Source: Macrophomina tecta (lineage: Eukaryota > Ascomycota > Dothideomycetes > Botryosphaeriales > Botryosphaeriaceae). Taken from it: DNA of 64,000 nucleotides. The position numbers and the translations under genes are program-made. The notes below the pieces were generated by a model. That model was not told the origin of the DNA and made no database searches. It saw only the letters and a list, made by a program, of their open reading frames with translations. Location: positions 620,001-684,000 of the forward strand of contig JAKSGN010000020.1 of the NCBI GenBank assembly GCA_024180945.1, given 5' to 3'. This document shows, in pieces, positions 21,331 to 33,317 of the stretch (positions are counted from its first letter, which is position 1; each line of letters begins with the position of its first letter).

Positions 21331-24300
21331 TCATCGCACAATCTGAGCATCCTTCTCAACTTTCCACGCTTCCTCCATCCAATACCTCAAGAACTTGGCA
21401 ACCAGCTCTCCGCTGATCGGTGTTCCTTCCCTCAGGCTCGGAGAGAGCTTCCGTGCTTCGGTTGTATCAAATACCGGATGCGGCTCACCGGACACAACCC
21501 CATACCTCTTCCGAAAGAAATCCAACAGCTTCACCGGCGGATTGATCTCTCCATTCTGCTCACCCTCCTCCAACCTCCTCACCCACTCCCTCTGCGGCAC
21601 CGCCTCAAACAGCAACCCGCTCTCCCTCAGGGCCGGCAAGAATTCGGCATTCCACCTGATCCTGTGCTGATTCTCCACGTTAAACACCCTAAAGCCCTCC
21701 CCACGCTCAACTCCCTCCGCGACCGCCAACTCAACCACCGCCCGCGCCGTCACATCCACCGGCAACCAACTCACCTCCTCATCCCGCCCTTCCACCACCG
21801 GCAAACACCCCATCGTCACCGCTGCCCGCACCGTCGTCGGCACCGCCTCCACCGCGCTCCACCGCCCACGCACCGTATCGCCGCACACCTGCCCGACTCT
21901 GACCACCCGCGCGGGAATCCCGCCCTCCTCCGCCGCCGCCCCGCACATCCGCTCCCCAACCCACTTGCTCTGCGCGTACCCCATCCCCTCCGCCGCCGCG
22001 CCCCACGGCACCAGTGCCTCCGGCACAGCATCCCTCGGTTGGCCCCGCAGCGCCGCCGCAATGCTCGACACGAACGCGACGACGGGCTTGCGTGCGCGTG
22101 GCGACGTTGCCGCGAGGGTGATCAGCGCGTGGAGGGATGCCAGCGCCTGCGGGCCGAAGGTGCGCAACGCGTGGTTGAAGTTGACGGGCCAGGCGTTGTG
22201 GATGACATGCGTGGTTGTGGCGGCGAGGTGGGCGTGGGTGGACGCGGACAGACCCAGCGAGGGGTGGGAGAAGTCGCACGGGTGCGCGACAAGCTTGGAG
22301 AAGTGATGTGGGCACAGGGAGGAGAGGAGGTCAGCGGCTTGCAGGGCGGCGGTGAGGCGCGCGTAGGCGGCAGTGGGGGTAGGGGCGCGGACGAGGCAGT
22401 GGATGGTGTGCGTGGTTGGGCGGAGGAGGAGGGTGTGCAGGATGTGCGTGCCGATGGCGCCGGTTGCGCCGGTGAGGAGCTGTCCGGGCGGTTAATGGGA
22501 GAGGGGAGTAGAGGGGCGGGGGTTGGCTGAGGGGACACTTACAATACGCTCTTTTTCTGCGGCTGCGGTGCCGGCGACTGGTTGTGGAAAGGAGGAGTAC
22601 TTCGCCAAGAGCGACAGGGCAAACTCTTCGGTCGACTCTGGGCCGCTGGATAATCCACTTCGGACGTCAAGCAAGTGATTAGTGAGAAGATTCACGCTCG
22701 GATGATCGAAGACGACGTTCGTCGCGAGTGGCTTCCCACTGAGATTGACTTCTCTCAGTATGCAAGACCTGACATTGGTTGCTTGCAGGGAATCCATTCC
22801 TAGAACGAAGAAGTCGGATTCATCGGTCAAGGCCGCTGCATCTTGGCCCGGCTTCAGCTGCCAGCGGACAGCACCACGGACAATATCGCGCACTTCGGCG
22901 TCGGACAAAGTGTTCGTGTTCTTTGCCGCCTCCCTCATGGTGTAGTAGTTCTCAATGTCTGGCGAGAACTGCTGGATGAACAGGGACCGGATCACCGTGT
23001 CCTTGTCCGTGCAGGGGAAAGGTGTGCCGGCCTCTTTCACAATGATCCCGTCTGGCGGTATTCTAGCATATGCCGGGACCCTGGAGTTCCCCACCTCCAA
23101 GTCCGGCATGACGCTCTTTACAACCTCGTCCTTAGTCAGCGCCGCCGCGCTATCCGAAGCAACAATAATCATACCGAGCGAGTCCCTCTGCGCGCCAAAC
23201 ACGACCGCTCTCCTGACATTTGGATGCCTGCCCACGGCCTCCTCCAGTGGAATCGGGTCCGCCTTTTCACCATTCACAAGCACGATGATGTCGTCCTGCC
23301 TGGCCATGAACTTCCACTTGCGCGGATTCGTTGGATGCCGCAGAAAGAGGTCCTTGGTGGCGTACGAACCGTCCGGCCGGTTCGACAGCACTTTCGCTTT
23401 CAGCCCCGGGAGAACAACGAGATGGCATAGGTTCTCGGCCACGGGCTCAAAATGCAGGTAAGGCTCGGTGTGAGGTAGCGGTGTCACCCAGTTCCATTGG
23501 TCTTCGGAAGGCTCCATCAGCGCGCCCGACTCAGTTTGCCCATACAGGTGGAAGATGTTGGCGCCGGCGTCGACGAGGCGGTTGCCGAGGTCGTCAGGGA
23601 CAGCGGACCCGGCCGCGATTATTTTCTTGAGAGAGGCGAGGCGTTCGACACCATTTGGAGCTTCACTAATAAATCTGAGAATGTAAGGGACGGTGACCAG
23701 GGTGCGGGAGGCGGTAATGTCGAGGCTGGAGAGAACGACGGAGGCGGTGATCGGGCGGGTGGCGTTCATGAGGGAGAGACGTCTGCCATTAACAAGGCAG
23801 TGGAGGAGAGTTGCCAGACCGAAGCTGTGGAACAGGGGAAGCGTGGTCAAAGTGTCGGTATTGGGCATGCAGCTGGCGATGTTGGCGGCTTGGAGTAGCC
23901 ATGCCTTTGAGCAGAGAGGGACCGGCTTTGGGAGACCAGTGGTCCCGCTACTATGGACGATGAACTCCTGTGAGTCCTCAATGTCCACGGGAGGGAGAGC
24001 TAGCTCTTTTGGGTTCAGGAATTTGGGACTGGTCAGACATTCGTTGTCGACCATGGGGATGACTGCCAGTGGGAGAGTGAACGAGTCCCTCACACGCACC
24101 ATAGCTTGCTTGGAGGTAGTGGAGGCTACCACGACTTCGCATCGTGTCGACTTGAGAAGATGTGCAAATCCTTGGTCCGCAAGGCGTGGCGACAGGAACA
24201 TGGACCTTAGGCCAAGACGCTGCAAAGCCAAGAAGGTAATGTAGTACTCCAGACTTGAGATGCCAACAATTGCAACCGTACTCGAACGACGACCGGGGCC

Positions 24301-24510
24301 AGAATCTTGACCAAGCAACTTGAAAGATTGCGCATATATGCGTGCCGCCAGTGCCGTAAGCCTCTCCAAGTCAGCTCCAGTGTAATCCACGAACGCCGTC
24401 TCTGTTGTCGGGTAGGAAATAAGTACACGGTTGGAATGGGTTTCAGCTCGCTTTCGGATGACTTGGTCAATGGTAGTACACGGCCTTGCTGGGCGTGCGA
24501 GACAGGCCAT
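21331..24510 (-). CDS. NRPS-like enzyme, adenylation-thiolation-reductase (A-T-R)
   Basis: Exon 1 22543-24510 and exon 2 21331-22479, intron 63 nt, phase 0; 1038 aa. Adenylation domain about 10-500 with A3 SSGTTGLPKP (187-196), YGQTES (323-328), TKDLF (385-389) and ARQDDIIVLVNGEK (403-416). Carrier domain 540-620 with FFVLGMDSL, phosphopantetheine Ser574. Thioester-reductase domain from 657: LLTGATGAIG NAD(P)-binding loop immediately after the splice junction and the Y-x-x-x-K pair in GYAQSKW. No condensation domain. Such enzymes activate a carboxylic acid, load it on the carrier and release it as aldehyde or alcohol by NADPH reduction. Substrate not predictable by eye. Convergent with the rhodopsin-like gene (166 bp between stops). 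Confidence 0.93.
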
Positions 24511-25912
24511 GGCGAGAACAGTTGCCAGCGACTACACAGAAATGACGATTACGGTGTGAGCCTTCTAGCGATAAAAGTGTGCCAAAGAGAGCACTAATAT
24601 TTTTGATGACACAATAAAAATTTCAAGTGCTGCGCACATTTCTCGTTAAAAGATCGTGGCGTTCCACTGACCACAACCTCGTCCCGAGAACTGCATCGGT
24701 GTCGCGAACCCGACTGATCTTTCTTGCTTCAAAAAGTCACGGCAGAATGGATCCGAGTAGGATTTCCACTCTCTATTTAGCCGGAACTACTTCTTAAGGT
24801 TTACAAGCCGTGCGTAAATGGCTTCTAGAATGACGTGCCATAACAGCATATCGTGGACCTTGCAGGCTCGGTAAACCCGATATTTCCCGCATGCTACGAA
24901 CCAAGGACGTAAGATATACAAGTCTGCCTTTATTTGCGGGAAGGTATAGCGATATCTTGTTTCATCTGGAACATCGTACATATTCGGGCCGAAAGGGGTT
25001 CCTTGACCCCGCTAGCTTAAAGCTTGTAGTAAAAGCCATAGGCTTTAACTACACGCTAACTGCTATACAATATCTATTTACCCCACCAGCTTCTCGCCGA
25101 GTATCTGACTAGCTAGCGTCACTGAAGTAAGCACCTGGGTTAGTGGCTGTCGAGCCAATTGAAGATCTTGTCGTCCAACCGTAACTAAAAGTTCGCAATG
25201 TTTTAGTTTCAATCGATGCCGTGCACCTTTACCGAAGGCTTTTATTAAGTTCAAGTCACTCGCGTTTCCAAACAGCCAAGCTGAGGAGGCAGAAACCCCG
25301 AATCCGACCGAGAGGATTGTGGCGTCCGCCTGCGCGCCCCGGCCTCCGACATGGCATCTATTTGCCCCGCAGAGTTGTGAGGCTACCTGTTTATCGCCAG
25401 AGATCCCGACGCATTTAAGCAATGAAATCTCTATTATAGTTCTCTTCGGCACGATTAAAAGAAAATTGTACTTCTTTGAAGCTCAAAGAGCTGGTTTTTC
25501 GAGGTACCATTTGAGACAAGTAATTTAGACTACAAAGACCCTACCCGTTGTCGCCACTTGACTCGGTGTCGCGGGTTTGGATCGTGTATGTTCTTCGATC
25601 CTGCGTAGACGGTGGAAAAGCGAGCGCCGATGGAGTTCTTGGCATTGGCATGGTCAAAGGCACTCGCCTTGACGTTGGCAGTTTTATTCTTGCCCGAATC
25701 GACTTAACACGCAATGGGGCGGCTATTAGGCTCTTCAGGGAATCGCTTTCACACATGACACGCAGTCGGATAAGTCATGGCATATCAAGAAAATATCACG
25801 AGAGAACTAACGGAGAAAGTGAAATTCTGTGGGGATCTTTCCCAGCATTCAGCTCAAACATGCTATCCATGCCTTCGCTTCACCGACCTCCAGCCGCTTC
25901 TTACAACAATTG
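24511..25912. other. gene-free stretch inside the metabolic block
   Basis: About 1.4 kb holding the upstream region of the NRPS-like gene and the 3' side of the hydroxyacid dehydrogenase. Open frames are short and unrecognised. No LTR or terminal repeat found. Confidence 0.4.
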
Positions 25913-27032
25913 CTACACAGCCAATTCAATCCATCGCTCTGGCTCAGGCGCACAGGAGTCCTTTCTCTGCCGAATCTCATTCACAGGGGCAACAGGTCTT
26001 CCGGTGTTGAAATACATCCGAATATTGGCGAAACACTCCTCTTGCGCCTTGGCGAATGACCCTTCGGTCAACCCGCCCATGTGTGGCTGAACCACGACCT
26101 TGTCGCTTTCCATGAAATACGGATGGACACCGGCAGGTTCGCCTCCGAATACATCAAGTCCGGCGCGCGCAACCTTGCCACTCTCCAGAGCCTGAACAAG
26201 TGCTTCGTCGTCAACAACTGCCCCCCGCGAGGTGTTTATCAGGTAAGACCTGTCCTTCATCATTTGTAGCTCGGCATGACCAATGAGGCGGGTGGTTCCA
26301 GAATTCAGAGGGCAGTGAAGCGACACGATATCGGACGACCGCAACAGCTCCTCAAGTGACTGACAGTATGACACGCCAGCCGGTTCCATCTTGGCGGGAA
26401 GACGGTGTCGATTATGGTACCGGACGCGCATATTGAAGGCGGATGCTTTGCGGGCGAGACGCGTGCCAATGTTACCCATGCCCACAATTCCGAGTGTCAG
26501 ACCGGTCGGATCGCGCGAGAGTCCAAGGCCTTGTCGCCAGCGGCCTTCTCGGAAACTCTTCTCCGCACGGGAAGTGTCACGGAGGGCAGCAAGGACAAGA
26601 AAGAGCGCCATATCAGCTGTCGCCTCTCCGGTCGCGTGCCTTGTGTTGCAAAACCAAATGTTTTGGGCCGTCATCCAGTCCACGTCGAAATCATTGTAGC
26701 CCATATTGGCAGTGACAACTATACGGAGGTGTGGGAGAAGCGGAGAAAAGAGTTGGGCGTCAAAAGGCTCAAATGAATGTGCTCCAAGGCGGCAGACGGC
26801 CTGATATGGCCCTCCAGACACAACAGCTGCTGGAAGTTTGTCGAGTAGCTCAGCTCGGCTTGAGGCTTTGAGAATCTGGAATCCGCGTTAAATTACAAAC
26901 AGATCAAACGAGACAGGATGGGCTTACATCGATATCGAATTGGTCCCCATATTCCTCTATGCCTCCACGGTACGCTGGCTCACCCAGCAACAGAATCTTG
27001 GACTTCGGAGAGCAGGAGTTGGACGAATACAT
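25913..27032 (-). CDS. D-2-hydroxyacid dehydrogenase (glyoxylate/hydroxypyruvate reductase-like)
   Basis: Exons 26928-27032 and 25913-26875, intron 52 nt; 355 aa, normal for the family. NAD(P)-binding loop GIVGMGNIG at about 164-172. Catalytic triad of the D-isomer-specific family: Arg252 in INTSRGAVV, Glu281 in DVFGGEP and His300 in QPHMGG. It interconverts 2-oxo and (R)-2-hydroxy acids with NAD(P)H. The start MYSSNSC was chosen as the first Met of the exon leading directly into KILLLGEP. Divergent from the FAD oxidase gene, which suggests shared control. Confidence 0.92.
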
Positions 27033-27923
27033 TGTAGTCTTTCTTTGCAAATGAAACACTGGCATGCAGTTGGAAAGAGAGGTTTCGCCTGATACTAATA
27101 CTTGGCACATGATGATGTGATGCCAACTTCGGTGCGCGCCAGCGCTCTCGAACGATCTTCTGACAAACATCGGCTGATTACTTCCGGTTTCACGGCCTAC
27201 ATCTGGGTGTTTCATAGATTCAAAATCTCTCGATAGGCAAGCAGGAGATAAGTGTTGATCGAGAAAGACAAGCTCTCTGGGCTTGCAGGCTTGGTAAGCT
27301 GGGTGCTGAACTTGACTTTCCCGCACAATCCAGTCGCTATGCACGAATAATCCTGAACTTGTAAGGTTGCAAGAGCATCTAATGGTCGCCAAAATAACCT
27401 CGAAGCCACATTATAAACAAAAATTCAAAAGTGGAAATATTTTTCCACGCTTGCCCTCCGGTGTCCGATCGGGGGCCAAGCGCCACTTCGCAATGCCCTC
27501 CATTCTAGCTCGCCTTAAACTGAACAAGCCGAAAGCTAATGCCGGCTTGAAATGTCTGCATATTGAGCAACTCAGATATTTGGCTTGTCAAGCTGGCGTT
27601 ACTCTTCGACTCGATCATTAGTAACATGACTGCTTCGTGATGGGGTCCAGATCGCCGCCATCTCACCGTTAACACCCCAGATCCATGGTTTTCTGTTGTG
27701 GGCTTCTCATAATGGGTCTCTGCCACAAAACTTTGGCAGCTTTGCCTCTATCTCACTTCCTCAAAATGAGTCAGGCAGTCTGGCGCGGCAATTCACTTCG
27801 GCATCACAATCACATGTCATAAAAGCGGTTAGTTTCGATACTCAATTTTCAGCAGTACCGGTCGATTGCAGGCTCTTCTTCTTCTTCTTTTTTTTTTTTT
27901 TTTTTTTTTACCAAATCTATCCA
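27033..27923. promoter_or_regulatory. divergent promoter between dehydrogenase and FAD oxidase
   Basis: 891-bp spacer between two head-to-head genes. A (TTC)n tract running into 22 consecutive T (27888-27909) ends 14 nt before the oxidase ATG and probably lies in its 5' UTR. No specific operator recognised. Confidence 0.4.
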
Positions 27924-29684
27924 ATGGGATTCTCCGCTCTTTTTGGAAGATTGCTGCTGGGGCTTCTCCCCGCAGCAAATTCTGCAGCCGTATGGCAGCA
28001 GAGAACCTACACACACTCGGTTCCTCAGACGCCTATTACAACCTTCGCCTCAAATGATTTCATTGACAAGCACGAGGCGCTATCCGCACTCATGGCTGCC
28101 CTGGGAAATGCTACCGTTGCCTATCCCGGAGACATAGGATATGGCTTAGCGGTTGCGCGAGTCTGGACCGAGCAGCGCAAGACATACCCCGATGCCTTTG
28201 TCTTTCCGGAGACGCCGGAGCAGGTCAGCATTATATTGCAGTTCTACTCCAAGGCTCATGCGTTGTGGGCCGACGGGTTTGCCATCATGGGCGGTGGCCA
28301 CGCCGACGCTGGCGGTGCGCAGTCTCCAAGCGTGATCATCGATTTACAGAAGATCGGCTCCACCGAAGTTGTCTCCGACCCACCCAAGGAATCTACCGAA
28401 TGCGCGATTCTCAAAATTGGGGGTGGTGCTGAAGCCGGTGATGTGTATGATGCCCTGGACGGCACTGGTTGGGCTTTCCTTGGTCCACGTGCAGCCTCCA
28501 TCGGAGTAGGCGGCTTCATTCTCGGCGGTGGGATTGCTTTCCAGACTGGCCGGTATGGCGTTGCCATAGACAGTCTTGTCGGTATCGAGGTTGTCTTAAT
28601 AAACGGCACAATCACCTATGCCAACCCCTACAATCAGCATAGCGATCTCTTTTGGGCTGTCACTGGTGGCGGCTGGCTTGGCTTCGGCGTCGTCACCAAC
28701 TTCTACATCCAAGCTTATCCTGATCCTGGCAGCGTCTATGTTGGCACTATTGCTTACGGCGAGGATAAGGCGGACATGGTATTCAACAATACAGTCACCT
28801 GGTGGGAGAGCAATACCGACCCTGATGCTTTCCCTGCTCTTCTCTACTACCTGAAAGATCCCACACAGATCAACTCTCTTGTTCCCATCAGAGACCGCCA
28901 GTTCACCCTGCAACTGGACGCTTTTTACTTTGGTGGTAATGAAGCAAAGTTCAACGAGTCGTTCGGCCAGTTCTTCGAGGGAGCAGACAGCATCATCATC
29001 GAACGCTACACTCTGAAGACCCTCCAGCAATACCTGCTCACCAACTATCCCTACGGGTACAAACGTCTCTTTTATGGCAAGAGCCACACACGCTCAACCG
29101 TGGAATTTTATCAGAACACTTTTGATATCTACAAGGAGACCATCAACGGCATGCTAGAGCGCGGCGAGGACCCCGGCCACACCCTCTGGGTCGATGAATG
29201 TAAGGCTCGCCAAGAATTCATAGCGTGTTGCTTATCATACTACAGATATATTTCCCGGATGGAACGGAGCTGGCCCCAGATTAGACGCTGACACTGCGTG
29301 GCCGCACGCCACGAGCGCACACATTACGCTCACGTCCGGCGAATGGAGTAATGAAAACACAACACAGTGGCTGTACCACCAGGACCGCGACAAGATGATG
29401 TCTTACCTTCGTGAGTTCCAGGATGAACTTGATGATCCAGCAATCTATGATTATCCCAACTACATGTAAGTACATCTGACTACTTAACGCTCGATGGGGA
29501 AATGCTGACGTTGCTATGCAGTGCTCCACACAGCACGGCCGCGGAAGTCTGGGGAGCGAAGAACTTTAGGCGACTCCTTGAAATCAAGGAGAAATACGAC
29601 CCTGACTGCCTGCTGAACAGGGGTAGAGTCCCTGCAACTAAGGCATGCGTCGCTAAGGGATTGGCGAACACTCAATTAGAGTGA
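27924..29684 (+). CDS. secreted FAD-linked oxidoreductase (berberine-bridge-enzyme-like)
   Basis: Exons 27924-29199, 29246-29465 and 29522-29684; 552 aa. N-terminal secretion signal MGFSALFGRLLLGLLPAANS. FAD-binding PCMH domain with IMGGGHADAGG, His126 being the usual covalent flavin attachment site. The second (Cys) attachment site of bicovalent members appears absent; the corresponding region reads GPRAASIGVGGFILGGG. The C-terminal BBE segment contains YDPDCLLNRGR. Members oxidise alcohols, sugars or alkaloid-type intermediates with O2 and are frequent tailoring enzymes in fungal clusters. The start was placed at the Met directly before the signal peptide; the upstream in-frame extension encodes a poly-Phe tract from the T run. 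Confidence 0.9.
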
Positions 29685-29809
29685 CTGCTGTGACTAGTGT
29701 TGGGGTACCTTTAAGAAGCCATTTCAGTTATATTCGCTAGGGAAATAAATCTCTGATTTATGTGACGAAATGTTCATATCACTGCAAAACGATTACTCGA
29801 ATGAGGAGA

Positions 29810-31118
29810 TCAGCCCGCAACCATTTTCAAGATCTCCAGCACCTGATTATCCTCTTTCAGCGGCACAGGGTTGGTCCCGCTCCACCTATCCTTCAAGCTG
29901 TTCTTTGCAAGCCCTTCAAACTTATCTTGCCCGACACCAACATCCTTCAACGAGCACGGCATCCCTAACTCTTCCACAATCGCCCTCAACAATTCTCCCA
30001 ACTCCGCCTCCCCCTTCCTCAACCCCCTCCGCCCCAGCACTTTGGCCACCGTTTCTTCCTCCCAAATCACCCCCTCGACCACCTCCTGCCTTCTCGCATT
30101 CACATTCCTGTTATACCGACACACTGCCGGCAGCAACACACAACTTGTCTCCCCATGCCCGACCCCCAGTGGCCCCAATTGGTGCCCAACGCCATGACTC
30201 GCGCCCAAATCCACCCCCCTCCTTACCGCCGCCATCGCCTCCACAACCCCCATCTGACACGCATGCCTCGCCTCCGTATCCGCGCCATCCTTCTTGCACC
30301 GCAACAGGCCCGGCACCAGCTTCTTCAGCCCTTCCTTTGCACTCTCGTCCGCTGCCTCGTCCCGGCGCTCCGGCACCCCGCACAGCGTCTCAACGCAGTG
30401 GTCCACGGCCCGGAACCCTGTCGACAGCCACACGCGCTCGGGCGTCGTGGTGCTCAACTGCGCATCCAGCACGACGAGCGACGGCGGGTGCGCGGGCGCC
30501 GCGAAAATCGTCTTCTCGCCGCTGGAGTCGTTGGTCGCCGCGCCGAGTCCGGAGTACTCGCCACCGGAGAGCGTGGTCGGGACGCAGACGATGCGGGCGG
30601 TTGGTGGGTGCAGGTCCGGGCGAAGCCGCGTCCAGTCGCCCCGGGAGTCGAGGGCGGCGAGGTGGGAGGTGGTCGTGGCGTTGTTGGCAAGGCACTGTTT
30701 TGGGAGTTCAGTTTTCCGGCTGTGGTGGGCAAGAGGGAGACGGCGGGCTTACCAGGGCCACGACTTTGGCCGCGTCAGTCAGGCTGCCGGCGCCAAGGGT
30801 GACGATGGCGTCGGCGTCGCCGTTCCCGTTGTTCGCGGATTTGATGGCGTTGACAACTTCGAGCGTTTCGCTCCAGGGCGTGTGCGAGGTCATGCCGACT
30901 CGGACGCCGATAATGCGGTCCGGACCAATGGCAGATTTGAGGCGAGCGAGGGCATCCGTGTTTTTGGAGAGGCTGTTGGAGGCGATGATGTAGATGCGAG
31001 AAGCGTGGATGTCGTTTTTGAGGTAGTTGGCGCAGGCTTGGTCGAATGGGAGGCCGTATGATATCTCTGGCCGGGGGAAGTCGGGAAAGGCGGGCCGGCG
31101 GACTTCTTGATGTGCCAT
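29810..31118 (-). CDS. iron-containing alcohol dehydrogenase (maleylacetate reductase-like branch)
   Basis: Exons 30753-31118 and 29810-30694, intron 58 nt; 416 aa. The N-terminal nucleotide-binding half has IVTLGAGSLTDAAK. The metal site has DHCVE and the His-rich GASHGVGHQLGPLGVGHGETS, the signature of group III (iron) dehydrogenases. Close relatives reduce maleylacetate or oxidise medium-chain alcohols. Separated by only 125 bp from the convergent FAD oxidase. The intron was placed so that VVAL joins CLANNATTTSHL, as in the family. Substrate unknown. Confidence 0.9.
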
Positions 31119-31621
31119 TTTGGAGACTCTGGGTTTTGGAGTGGTGGAATCCTAGTTACTCGGGTTGTTTCATGGGCAGGTGTTGTAAGACTTATATCCC
31201 GATGATCAGGGTTACGTCACTGGAACGTAAGGGTGGATCATGATCTCCGGTCATGTTGAGACCTCAGTATGGTCATGAGTAGATCTCATGAAGTATTATA
31301 ATTGTTTCTTTGTGCAATCTGCCGATTTTGGTAAAATGAAGCGTAAGTGACTGGTGGAGTTTCCTAAACTATTTTTTGATAACCTTCCATACGTATACGA
31401 CGGCAGTCTACGGTTCTCACATCATAAATCTGGTTTTTTCGTATAAGCATTAAGTGAAAATAGTAGGGCGAGATATCAAGGATGAAGCCATAGGAGTGGT
31501 ACAATTTAGCTGCGTCAAAGATCCAGTTTACTTCGATTTATCACATCAGCGCAAAGCAGGTGGAGCTGGAAACTGAAAAATACCAATGCCTGCCGAAAAC
31601 TTCGTGAGGATTTTGTATTAC
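31119..31621. promoter_or_regulatory. promoter region of the iron alcohol dehydrogenase
   Basis: 503-bp A/T-richer spacer. TTACGTCA at 31212-31219 matches a bZIP/CRE-type half palindrome and GATCATGATC at 31236-31245 is a perfect palindrome. Either could bind a regulator, but there is no direct proof. Confidence 0.3.
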
Positions 31622-32760
31622 TCAAGCAGCTTGAATATAAGGAATGCCAGTCAGCTTAAACCCTCTCTCCGTCAACTTCACCGGCTGGCTCGGCTTCCCA
31701 GTGTTGTATGGACAGGGCTCGCCACCCCTCTTAATCGGCACGCCCCCAACATGCATCGCGTTCGGCCAGTGCGTTGTGCTCTTCGTCTCCTGAAACGCGT
31801 TCTTCTTCCTCGCCAGATCCTCCTGGCTAGCCTCCGCCGCGGGCATATAGCACGTATACACGCAGAACCGCGGCCGCTCCCCCTTCGGACTAAGGTTGTA
31901 ATGCGGCGTCCTGCTATCCCAAAGCAGCAGATCTCCTGGCTCTGCATTGATCTTGACCCATTCGCATCCTTTATCCTTCAACCACGCCATGCCCTCCTCG
32001 GTGAATCCATACCACTCCTTCGTCCACGCCCAGATCTTGTTCGGCTCGTCCTTAAACTGCTCGTGGAACTTCTCGCTCAAGAGGTGCGCGCCTTTGCACA
32101 CAATTAGCCCACCGTCGTTATTGCCGTTCTCAAACACGTTGACAAGGCCCTGAAGGCAGCGGAAGCCGGGCTTTTCGGGGTCTTGGTCCTGGTGCGGCCA
32201 GGGGCTGTTCGCGGGCACGTCTTTGCGGTTGGGGAAGGCGAGGTTAACGCCGTCGAAGGAGACGATCAGATCGGGCGTATCGTAGACGCGCTCGAAGGCC
32301 TCAACAACGCCGGGCTCCTGCCGGATGGACCAGGCGAAGGACTCGTGGGCAATGCCGTAGCCAAGGCACATGCCTTTTTCGTTGATGATGGGGAGGTTAG
32401 ATTCTTTGATCGTGGAGGGATCGGCGCGGTTGAAGCCAAGCCCACCGGCGCTAGGGCTGTGTAAGTGGAAGGGAGTTGGAGGGAAGGGGGAGCGGGGAAG
32501 TACAAGGTCTCCAGGTAGGTCATCATCTCGTCGCCGTATTGCTCGGCGCGGTCGCGGGGGATAGCGCCTTTGACGACGGCATAACCATCACGGATGAGGT
32601 CGTCTCTCCAGTCGCCATATGAGGTGCCGTCTTTTGCGAATATCTTGTTCGGGCCAGCAGGCTTTGGGATGACGGGTGAAATACTCGTTGTGGTAGCTGC
32701 TTTTGCGGTTGACTTGGGGATGCGGACCGCCTCCGTAGCTAAGCCGTCGTTGATCGTCAT
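31622..32760 (-). CDS. phytanoyl-CoA dioxygenase (PhyH)-like Fe(II)/2-oxoglutarate oxygenase
   Basis: Exons 32504-32760 and 31622-32456, intron 47 nt; 363 aa. The iron facial triad is visible as His174-x-Asp176 in PWPHQDQD and a distal His in SRTPHYN, followed by RPRFCVY whose Arg would bind 2-oxoglutarate. The splice join gives ETFPSAGGLGFNRADPST, the conserved entry into the fold. These enzymes hydroxylate or otherwise oxidise unactivated carbons and are common in fungal secondary metabolism and in catabolism. Same strand as the iron dehydrogenase. Confidence 0.9.
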
Positions 32761-33317
32761 TTTGGCCTTCCAGTGTGTATGATTACTACAAGAGATGATT
32801 TCAGGCAGTTTGCGAGTCGAGCTCTTAGGGTAAAGTGAGCTGAAATACCACGTCCTTGGGCTTGAAGTGGGGCCGCGTGCTTAAACAGATCCCCCACATA
32901 TCCGGAACCATCAACGCGGCCTCCGCAGTCCCGGAAACGACATATGGCCGGCTCGGGAAGAGGACAAGCGTCATTGGAGAGGATTTCGGTCTGGGCCCTA
33001 AGTATCTCATTCTGCGAACCATGAGAGCCGGTCTCTTTCGACCAATTGGGAGGCAGAGGGAAGATCAAAGACCAAAACCTTCCCGATTCGGCTAGTGCGC
33101 ATGCATGCAGTTTGCCATGGTGTCGACCCACAATGGTGCACACCGCAGGTAGTGGCGGCTACAACGCCCGCCCAGTTCGCGGGGTGCAGCCTAGTTCCTC
33201 TCCGCTGACCTTACGCGGCACCACCCAATGCGTTCCATGCATGCCCAGTCGCAAGCTCGACTCATAAACCTTCGATCATGCATTTCCAGCTCAAGCATTT
33301 CGGAAAAATGACTCCAT
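32761..33317. other. intergenic, 5' side of the PhyH-like gene
   Basis: Spacer containing the PhyH-like promoter; several CGG/CCG triplets but no clear paired palindrome. No gene supported. Confidence 0.35.

Noticed and set aside
21298..22530. 410-codon plus-strand open frame opposite the reductase domain
   Set aside because: Pro/Arg/His-rich and featureless; the minus strand encodes a complete NAD-binding reductase domain.
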